Part shown: piece by piece, positions 56,384-64,000 of the stretch
Layout of the letters: each line of letters opens with the position of its first letter
Numbering within the stretch: the first letter of the stretch is position 1
Assembly: GCA_947034885.2 (NCBI GenBank)
Contig: OX344749.2
Location: 36,537,682-36,601,681, forward strand
Length of the DNA stretch: 64,000 bases
Reading direction: 5' to 3'
Source of the DNA: Thuidium tamariscinum
Lineage: Eukaryota; Streptophyta; Bryopsida; Hypnales; Thuidiaceae
Position numbers and translations under genes: made by a program
Notes under the pieces: model-generated
The model's input: the letters and a program-made list of their open reading frames with translations, nothing else
Told to the model about the DNA's origin: nothing
Database searches by the model: none

Positions 56384-58145
56384 TTAACCCATGGAAGACT
56401 AACACCTTTATATCGTCAAAAATCAGTAAAAAGTGGCATTTTTGCTAGTTCATCCAATGTTTTTTCAAATCTAACCATATAATGTTGTGCAAAACTGGTT
56501 TAAGACCATGTGCTAAAAATTTCATGAAGTTTGATTGTATACAGGAGAGGGCTCTAAATCTGAGTGGGCATTTTCAACCATTTAGTAGAGGCTCTTAAAT
56601 GGACATGTGAATTTTGAAAAAATGAACTTTGGATTACAATGGAGCTTCATGAGACTTGTTTATACTTCTTCAATGGATGGTTTATTCCTAACTAAGTTGC
56701 TATGTGTCTACTAATTTAATTCAAAATTAGGATTCATTGTTCAACTACCTTTTTACAAGTATTGAAAAATCTGAAATAATAATAACTCAAGCATTCATTT
56801 GAGAATCAGAAAGGGGTACTTTTAGAAACCATTTCAATTACTTTATAAATGTTGCAATGCTAGTTTTTGAACAAGCCTTGTTTTTTTTTCAAACTATGGA
56901 TAGATGGAATTCCAAGGGCCTATGATGACAAATAATGACCTATACCAAATTGTGTTTGAAAATTCATAACTAATTATTCAATAATGCTTCAAAAAAATAT
57001 GAAACAACTTGTATTAGATTCCTCATCTATTTTTCTTTGACAGAAAAATAAAGTAAAAATATTTTCATCTCACAAGGTACATGAAAAAGGCATACCAACC
57101 CTTAGATGAGTGGTTTCTAGGCCTTCTCCCTTAGATTAAAAGACAGGTGCATTTGAAGCTAGAAATTAAAAAAAAATTGAACTGATTCTATAGTTGCAGA
57201 TGAGTCCAACCACAATTTTTAGGAAAATTTTGCATATTGGATTTTGAATTAAATTTGAGTTAAAGAATTGAGTAGAGAGTTGAGGGAAAAAAATTGACTC
57301 AAATATCACTCAATCACCATTCTTTGAAAGATTGTTAAGAATAAGTAGGTCTAAGATTGAAAGTAAAACTAAATGCTTAGTATCTAGTATTTGGGAATGA
57401 AATACAATAATTCAAACAACAATGAGATTGTTATAGTAAGTAACCCTAAACCTTTTCCATCATTTTATTTACTGAATAATTTTAATTGATTATTAAAAAA
57501 TCCATAACTTCTAAGTAATTTTTTAGAACAAATTTTGAATTTGCTTGAATAACAATATTGTCTATAACTTTCTCATTACTAGTCCAAATAGTATGAATAA
57601 AAGCTTTTCATTCAAACACAACTATTTTATTTTAGGAAAAAGGTTTCCAAATATAAATTTTGTCTTTTTGCAAAATTTTCTATGTGCTCGCCAAGATAGG
57701 TTTTGGCTTTTTGTGGTATACCGTTTGCTTTTGGGCTCTAGTAGACCAAAAAATTATATTCCAACAAAACTAATCAATTTTCTATGTTATTATAAAGTTT
57801 TAGTGAGTTATACCAAAAACTTAGGCCATAGACATGCTAAAAAATCCAAAATCCATTTTGTCCCCTGTAAAGAAAACAATCTTGTAACAGTTAAAGGTTA
57901 CTAGCCCTATTGGGCAAGTTTTTAAAATAAATACTTTTAACTTTGATCATTATAATCTTTTAATTTGTTTAGTCAAAGTTTTGGATACTTTTTTCAAACA
58001 TTTCTACAATAGGCTTAATCAAATTTATACTATCAAATTTTGAAAAAAAATAAAAATAAAAATTCATTGTTTTCTTGTTGCCTTAGAAAGTGGCAATTTT
58101 TTACAATTTTTTGTATAAAATGTACCTTGGTCCTTTAGGAGTTAA
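56384..58145. mobile_element. TTAA-type element, second subfamily, ~1.75 kb
   Basis: TTAA-CCCATGGAAGACTAACACC opens the element and TACCTTGGTCCTTTAGGAG-TTAA closes it. The first ~200 bp (TCAAATCTAACCATATAATG, then TTTCATGAAGTTTGA) and the reversed last ~200 bp both resemble the end at 60,903, so the ends form long diverged inverted repeats. A 119-codon plus frame at 57,545-57,904 lies inside. It begins at TTG, not ATG, and has no recognisable transposase motif. Confidence 0.5.
57545..57904 (+). CDS. Unrecognised 119-codon frame inside a TTAA-type element
   Basis: The frame ends at a TAG at 57,902. It is rich in F, K, N, L and Y. Segments such as FLCARQDRFWLFVVYRLLLG and GHRHAKKSKIHFVP look more varied than chance frames nearby. 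No acidic catalytic triad, zinc knuckle or other transposase signature is apparent. It may be a relic of the element's own gene or a chance frame. Confidence 0.2.
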   Translation: MNNNIVYNFLITSPNSMNKSFSFKHNYFILGKRFPNINFVFLQNFLCARQDRFWLFVVYRLLLGSSRPKNYIPTKLINFLCYYKVLVSYTKNLGHRHAKKSKIHFVPCKENNLVTVKGY

Positions 58146-58799
58146 GTCTATAATGATGTTGAAATGATTTACTTACATAATTTCTTAAACTTAATTCACA
58201 TAGATGAAGAAAAAATCAAAGAGTGAAATGTTTCAATGATTTGTAAAAACTTCAAATATTTTGAATTTAGAAGTTTTATTACTTTTAGTTGAGCAATACA
58301 ATTATCCATTTATGACTTTACAAGATGGGTTTGTTTATAAAATGACTGAAAATAGGAAACAATAGACCATTTTTTTGTTTTGTATCTGTTTAGAATTTAG
58401 AATTTTAGAGTATGCCCTTTTTATTGAATTTGATAATATACATTAGAAAGAGGGTTAGTAGGTAGTAATATGACTAATTTGATGTACAATGCCTTAAAGA
58501 TAATTTCAAATATGGTTTAAATTGGTCTTCATGAGATTAAGAGTGTGGTGTCTAAAGTGTTAAAATCAACATGACAACTTAATATGTATTTGAGAATTTG
58601 AAAAACATTAATTCCCCTAGAGCCTAAAACATCATCATGACAGCTTGTGCTATAAAAGTTTATTATGTGAAATTTAAATTTAGAATTCAATGATAATGGA
58701 CAAGGATACATTAGAATATGGCTAACTTAAGAAGGTCTTAATATTCCTAAATCTCATTCTTAAGCTTGTTTTAGTTTGTGATGTTTGTTGTTTGTGGTG
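58146..58799. other. AT-rich stretch, nothing recognised
   Basis: No coding or structural signal was seen. Confidence 0.45.
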
Positions 58800-59719
58800 T
58801 TAACCCCTAAAGGACCAAAGTGCCTTTTTTGGCAACATAGCGTTTTTTTGGCAAATATATGTGATTAGAGATTTTGATTTTTTGGAACCAAAATTTAATA
58901 GAAGGAGTAGAGGAGGAGGATCTTCAAAGCCCAACAATTTTCATGAATTTTGACTATATGGTTGAAAAGTTATTGCATGATATGTTGTTTGTTTGTTAAC
59001 TTAGGCAATTTGGACAGATATAAAAAATCACTTTTTTTAGAAATAAAAATTTGAAATTGGTTTTATAGATTTATATATACTTATAAAGCTTTGAATCATT
59101 TCATTTGGATTAATGAGTCAAATGTTATGAAGAATTTTAGTTTGCAGGTAGTTTTGGATTTTCTACTCTAAAATAAACTTTGAAGTTCTTTATTTTACTC
59201 AATTTTCAATATTTTTGAAAAAAAATTAAAAATTTGGATGTAGATTGTTTCTTACAACATTTGAACCATTCGGATTGGCATTTTTCAATTCAATAAATAA
59301 ATTGTTAACATTCTAGTATTTTGAATCATTCTCTATTTTTTTCTACTTACTATTTTTTTTGTACATGTTGTACAATTCCAAATGATTTGAAAATTTTCAA
59401 GAATGTAGCCAACTTTAATTGGAGAATGAATCCAAAGAGTAAAAATAATTTTGAAAAAAATTTCATACAAATGTGGCCTCCTAAATCGTAGCTTCCCAGA
59501 TTTTCGCAGTGGTAAAAAAAGGACTTTTGCAACTTCAAACACTAATATCTTGCAATCTACATAGTGAAACTTTCTGAAATTTTTTCTACATCTTTTCAAT
59601 CTAGTGCACTAAAAGATCCTATGGTTACATTATTCCAAAAATGTTTTGATAGTTGTCCTAAAAATGACAATTTTGGAGTAGTTTTGGTGAAAACATAGTC
59701 AAAAACCTTTAGCGGTTAA
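58800..59719 (+). mobile_element. TTAA-flanked DNA element, copy G
   Basis: A 912-bp element (58,804-59,715) lies between TTAA tetranucleotides. It starts CCCCTAAAGGACCAAAGTGC and ends AAACCTTTAGCGG, with one change in the terminal GGGG. It is closest to copies C and D. The shared minus frame is open at 59,350-59,538. Confidence 0.8.
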
Positions 59720-59888
59720 AGAGCTCTTACATTTGTAATACTTGTAGTTAAAATTGATTGACATTGTGTTTAATGTTTTAGGACATTGTTGAAAAAGCTA
59801 AAAATCTTGTCAATCCATTGTAAAGGAATCATTTTTTTATTACTTCTTAAAGTATTTGTTTACTATTACCTCCTAAAGAGAAAGAAGA

Positions 59889-60460
59889 TGTCAGATTATA
59901 ATAGTTTTGTCTCTAATGGTAGTGAATGGATAGCCACCACTAAAAATTCAAGGAAGAAGAAAAGATAATTCAATGATGCTTTTACTGCCCTAGTGCCCTA
60001 CTATAATGCAAATTTAACGTCAATTTTGTAGACAATAAATATAATAAACATGGGTGGACCTAGGTGACAAGGTAAAAGACTTAGGGAATGACAAGATTGT
60101 GGATGATGATAAGGATGCAAAGAACAAGGATAGAAGAAACAAGCGAGAGCCTTTCAACTGGAATCTAGACTCTAAATTAGATTTTGATTCAGGTAGTTAC
60201 AAATTTTCTTAGCTTGCATGATGATTTCTAAACATGCATTACAATTGAGGATCTTAGGCATTTAGCTTGGCTGTCTATGCAATGCTTCTTAGGCTCATCC
60301 TACGTCATACAATATAGCAAACTCTACTTTGTGTATATCTATCTAATCTTTAGTTGTGTAGGTGTCTTGATTGTCTATGCTTATCCAAGCCACCTAGGGC
60401 TAGAGGTTTTGTTTTCATTTTTACAATGAAATTCCATTTCACTTGTGTCTAAAAAACCCA
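59889..60460 (+). pseudogene. Coding-like fragments with a retroposon-like 3' tail
   Basis: An ATG at 59,889 starts a 26-codon frame: MSDYNSFVSNGSEW, then IATTKNSRKKKR, then a stop. After a gap, 60,049-60,210 reads VDLGDKVKDLGNDKI, then DDDKDAKNKDRRNK and REPFNWNLDSKLDFDSG. These are highly charged and protein-like. The segment ends at 60,400-60,460 in CATTTTTACAATGAAATTCC with an A-rich tail like that near 45,000. It could be a 5' and 3' remnant of a LINE or a retroposed gene. The family is not recognised. Confidence 0.35.
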
Positions 60461-60900
60461 AAAAATTAGGCATTCCAATTCAATAGAAGTAAAAGAAGGA
60501 TTGAATGGGTTATGTAAGTTTTTTTGAGAAATGCATTATTTGGATTTGACAATTTGCCATTGGAAGTAATTTTCTTGTAAAGTTATTCTAGTGAAGTAAT
60601 TGCATGTCTCTCTTATCCCACTCTAAGATTCCTTCTTATTGCAATTTTCAATTTGTTTACACAATTCTTTTAATTTCAGAATGACATTGAAGATCTTTTG
60701 CACTATATTTCTAAAATAAAAGGTTAAATACCTAGCCCATTGTCGTCAAAATAAGGAATTTGCCCTTATACCATTGCTAAAATTTTTCAAATTTTGTATC
60801 ACATAAAGACAAGCATAAGAAATAGTAAGGGCCATTGAAATTATATTTTACCAAAATTTTACAAAAGCAATTCAAATAAAACATACAATGTTGTCTTGGT
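60461..60900. other. AT-rich stretch, nothing recognised
   Basis: No coding or structural signal was seen. Confidence 0.45.
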
Positions 60901-60902
60901 CC

Positions 60903-61160
60903 TTCACCCCTAAAGGACCAAGGCCATTTTGTATCCAAAACCACTCAAAACTGCCATTTTCCTACAATCACCCAAGGCATAATTTTTTTTTTAATCTAAC
61001 CATATGATCTTGTACTTTACTTGTCTAAGATAATGTGGTAAAATTCTCAAGAAGTTTGACCAAATGGATTGGAAGATATAACCATTCAAAGTTGGAAAAA
61101 AAGTTTTTTTGGATGCTGCCCTATAATTTTAGCTGAATTTGACTACTATTAGAAGATAAA
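60903..61160 (+). mobile_element. TTAA-type element, second subfamily, one end
   Basis: The end reads TTCA-CCCCTAAAGGACCAAGGCC, then AAAACTGCCATTTTCC. The inner part TGATCTTGTACTTTACTTGT...GTGGTAAAATTCTC matches 10,545-10,620 in reverse. The flanking tetranucleotide is TTCA, one change from TTAA. The other end was not found. Confidence 0.6.
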
Positions 61161-61167
61161 ACTTGTT

Positions 61168-61727
61168 TTACACAAAGTTGAGCTTTAATTCCCCTATGTA
61201 AGAGAATATATTAGGTATGTGTCGAATAATTTTCAAATGCATTGGGAATTTGGAGGGATAGAGCATTTGGAAAAAATTCTTGCAATGTAAGAAGGTCTTC
61301 AGATTTGCACTTACACTAGGTGAAATTGCAAGAATTATGTAAAATTCATAAATTTGAAAATCACAAATCCAAATAGTGAAACAAAGACATGTCATTCTCA
61401 AATAATATGGGAAAACTAAATTTGAAAAATAAAAAGTAATGGTCTCCCAAATAATAATCAATGTTCAATTTTTTTTCTTACTTTATCTCAAATAAAGGGT
61501 CTGCTCCCCCTGCCCCCTCTTTGTGGAGGTCAAAGAGATGTCATGCTTTTAGCTTCAGTCAGGCAAGTTCCTTTTTGTGTCCCCCAATGTTCCCTTGGAG
61601 TTTCCTACATTCCCAATTAAGCAAAATTTAACCAGTTTTGAGATCACTACTTGTGAGTTTGTAGATAATTTAGGTCAAATGCCTTCTTTGGATGTACAAC
61701 CCAGAAGTTGTTAAGTTTATGTTTGGT
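61168..61727. other. Mixed stretch; G+C rises towards the TIR element
   Basis: The 97-codon minus frame at 61,168-61,461 has no recognisable motif. From about 61,500 the composition becomes richer in G+C. No gene was identified. Confidence 0.4.
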
Positions 61728-62510
61728 CATAACATTCAGTAGCCTTCTTGGGCACTGCCTTTTGCTCTCTCATTTTTCCATCTAAAGGTCTGTTCAGGTT
61801 TTCATTGTAAGTCCTCTCCTTTTTCGTGAAGGGCAAAACTGCCCACCCAACTAAACATATTAAATAGGAGAGAAGTTTGCATCTGTTGTGATCATGTTAG
61901 ACAATGGCAAGGATGAGGACGAGCCCTCCCCAAAATTTAGTTTTAGCCCTTACATGACCAATCACTGAGGCTGAAACCTTAATTCCATGGAAACAAGAAC
62001 AACTGATCTCTCAAATCCTCAGTTGGTTCATTTGTAATAAAATTTTAAAAAACAAAAACAAAAACAAAAAAACAAAAAACAAAACTCAGTTGGGACCAAA
62101 CTTCAGTTCCACCCTGCCGGCCACTCAGTCTGTGACTCAGCCGATGGCCACTGAGCAAGTGACAGCTCATGTACCTCACTTGATGTAACCATCATGCGCA
62201 TGTATCAGTAAGAACTAGAAATCAGCCCATCATCTTTAGTTCATCCTACTCAATTACTGTTGGTGGAGTGAGTTCACCTGCCTTTTAACTCTTCACTAAG
62301 TGCAGCTGATTAATTTACTAGAGTTTCTCAGTTTGGGTACCTCAGTTTCCTGCCCGGACTGCTGGCCAATGCCTGGCTCCTAAATCAATAGTTACTGATT
62401 TTCTGTGGAATATTCCACATCTTCTCATCCAAAGGATGGAATGATGTGGAATATTCCACATCATTCCGTTGGCAGGGAGGCAGCGTCCAAGAAGGCTACA
62501 GAATGTTATG
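61728..62510. mobile_element. G+C-rich TIR element, copy 2
   Basis: The 783-bp element starts CATAACATTCAGTAGCCTTC and ends GAAGGCTACAGAATGTTATG. The inverted repeat extends to about 32 bp with few mismatches (CTTCTTGG-C-CTGCC). It matches copy 1 at 5,833 in the same orientation over the right two thirds, which is G+C-rich. An A-rich (CAAAAA)n tract at 62,045-62,085 marks the middle. No clear target duplication or transposase was seen. Confidence 0.75.
62401..62467. repeat. Nested palindromes, perfect 30-bp core
   Basis: GGAATGATGTGGAAT followed immediately by its exact reverse complement makes a perfect 30-bp palindrome at 62,438-62,467. A second GTGGAATATTCCAC palindrome at 62,405 and a CATCC-AAA-GGATG stem lie just upstream. 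Confidence 0.9.
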
Positions 62511-62570
62511 GTATAGAAAACCAAGAACTAGAAATTCTCTTAAATTCTTATTTATGCCAAAATAAAATTT

Positions 62571-62610
62571 GGGTTTAAGGTGGGTTTAGGATTTAGGGTT
62601 TAGGGTTTAG
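62571..62610 (+). repeat. Short interstitial telomere-like repeat
   Basis: Three TTTAGGG-type units in a row, preceded by imperfect ones (GGGTTTAAGG, GGGTTTAGG). This is the plant telomere word. Confidence 0.65.
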
Positions 62611-62611
62611 T

Positions 62612-63397
62612 GATTTCAAACTTCATTTAGGCATAGTAGAATGTGTTTTTGTAAAAAAATTTGAACTAAAGCTAGTTAGATTATTAATTGAAGTTTCATT
62701 CCAAAAAAATCCGTTTTACAGTTCAAGTTGTCAATCAAAAGTTTTGGAATTTCAAAGAGGTGTTTGAAATTGTTCTTTTTACATTTTTCTAAATTTTCTC
62801 TTTGAAATCTGTCCATAACTTTTGATTGACAACTTTAAATGTCAAACGGATTTTTGGACTTGAAACTCTATTTTATATTCTAACTAGTCTTAATTCAAAG
62901 TTTTTTGTAAAAAGACATTCTTCTATGCCTAATTGAGGTCTGAAATCTTAGTTTTAATACCAAATCACGGGTTTCTAACTTGACTATGAGCTCTTTTAAC
63001 TTCAAAAATGCACATATCCCACACGGATTGGTCGTGCTCCTACCACTCCACATATATAGAGGGAGCTTCTCCCCTCTAAAGACAAGTAATGCTTAGATGT
63101 GGTTGGTGAGTGGTTGAAAATTGCCATATACTACATTTTCTTATAGTATTTGTAAATTTTTTATATTTGAAATAGAAGTTATATGTAAAAAATTGTTGAA
63201 TTTCTTTGAAGACATTCACCTTGTTTGTTAAAATTGACTAAGAAATTGACAAGAAATTGATAAACATTGCAATATTGACGACATTGACAAAGTGCTAAAT
63301 TTCAAAAGTTGTAGTTGTCATTTCGGACATGTGGTTGTCATTTAGGACACTATTCTGTCAAAATTTCTGTAGATTAGGGCCCATTTCCCTTGTAGTG
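62612..63397 (-). mobile_element. CACTA-type element with hairpin, inverted copy
   Basis: The right boundary reads CATTTCCCTTGTAGTG followed by ATT. Its complement CACTACAAGGGAAATG matches the 28,201 terminus. Subterminal words GTAGTTGTCATTTCGGACA and GTGGTTGTCATTTAGGACA are reiterated near 63,310-63,350. The foldback (arms 62,612-62,770 and 62,800-62,947) and the CCACATATATAGAGGGAGC region match the 28.2-kb element in reverse. The left boundary is not defined; the element may be truncated there. Confidence 0.6.
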
Positions 63398-63400
63398 ATT

Positions 63401-64000
63401 ACAATGGCCATAGTTTCTCTTCCTAGTTCTTAACATGTCATTATTGGTAATTCTATAGCTTGAAATTCCTTAAAGAAGGTGTCTAAGCTCCTATTTTTGC
63501 ACACCATATTTGATTCAAAGTTAATTATTGTCAATTAGTGTGCCTTTCTACTTCCCATTAACCTTTATAAGCCCCTAGTTCATTCTTAGGACTCTTTATT
63601 CTTATTTTCAATTATTTTCAAAATGTAATATAAATAAATAATATAAAATGATAAAAAAAGAGTATAAAATCAAAATAGGTATGTTACATGCAAATATAGT
63701 ATTGGGTCATATTTTAAATATTTTTATCCAATTAGATTTAGATTTTGCCTTTTAGTAGATTGAAAACCACCAAAACTCAAATAATATCCTTTTTTAGTAG
63801 AATTATTCAAAATAGCCCCACCTACTGAGCATGTGATGAATTTGGTTAAAATTAGTCTAGGAGAACTTGATCACAAGTCTAAAACCTAATTTCATGAATA
63901 GATTTCAAATTCTCTGTTTGATTCTTATTTTTCATTAAAAAAAACAATTGTTAGTTTGTAAATTAGAATACATCACGATAGATCAATGAAGAAAATTTTT
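63401..64000. other. AT-rich stretch, nothing recognised
   Basis: No coding or structural signal was seen up to the end of the window. Confidence 0.45.

Noticed and set aside
58529-58711. 60-codon minus frame
   Set aside because: It is featureless and in the size range of chance frames.
62604-62615. TTTAGTG-ATT as the second end of the inverted CACTA-type element
   Set aside because: It has the orientation of a right end, not a left end, and TTTAGTG arises from the telomere-like run.
1-64000. CRISPR arrays, operons, Shine-Dalgarno sites, rRNA
   Set aside because: No regularly spaced identical repeats, tightly packed genes or rRNA core motifs were seen, and the sequence is eukaryotic in character.

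Overview
The window is A+T-rich eukaryotic DNA, roughly three quarters A+T by eye. It looks like plant nuclear intergenic sequence. Plant signs are CACTA-type transposon ends (CACTACAAGGG, CACTAGTAGAAAA), a short run of the plant telomere word TTTAGGG, GTAAGT...CAG introns in gene relics, TATA-type promoters, long (TA)n tracts and nested repeats. I see no intact protein-coding gene, rRNA, organellar insert or CRISPR array. Most short open frames are shadows of repeats. The species cannot be named from what is visible.

Layout. 0-5 kb: an old ~530-bp repeat, a G+C-richer patch, and a ~218-bp tandem array split by a TTAA-flanked element. 5.3-6.6 kb: a G+C-rich array and a 787-bp terminal-inverted-repeat (TIR) element. 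7-11 kb: degraded TTAA-type elements, one with a nested 720-bp TIR element. 11-25 kb: mostly featureless, with a few coding-like relics, a truncated TTAA copy and the first of two duplicated gene starts. 25-29 kb: a TTAA element abutting the second gene start, then a CACTA-type element. 29-33 kb: a repeat-rich block split by a second CACTA-ended element. 33.5-35.7 kb: a zinc-finger plus dioxygenase-like pseudogene. 39-41 kb: a third CACTA-ended element. 42.9-48.6 kb: three TTAA elements. 52.3-53.3 kb: ~172-bp repeats with one inverted unit. 54.7-56.1 kb: a second dioxygenase-like pseudogene. 56.4-61.2 kb: three TTAA-type elements and a possible retroposed fragment. 61.7-63.4 kb: a second copy of the G+C-rich TIR element and a fourth CACTA-type element.

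Main points. (1) Two diverged relics, about 20 kb apart, share a histidine-x-aspartate exon, a downstream histidine exon and the words DVYKL and KGK. They look like one Fe(II)/2-oxoglutarate dioxygenase-like family, with a putative double zinc finger upstream in one copy. (2) A family of ~0.9-kb elements begins CCCCTAAAGG, ends CCTTTAGGGG and sits between TTAA tetranucleotides. One copy splits a tandem repeat, and the intact repeats nearby supply the empty site. That is the piggyBac-type insertion signature, but no transposase is visible. (3) The CACTA-ended elements carry 150-190-bp foldback hairpins, and two also carry tRNA-like segments. (4) The 12-mer TCAAAAGTTATG recurs in otherwise different repeat families. 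All calls come from reading the sequence; no database search was made.
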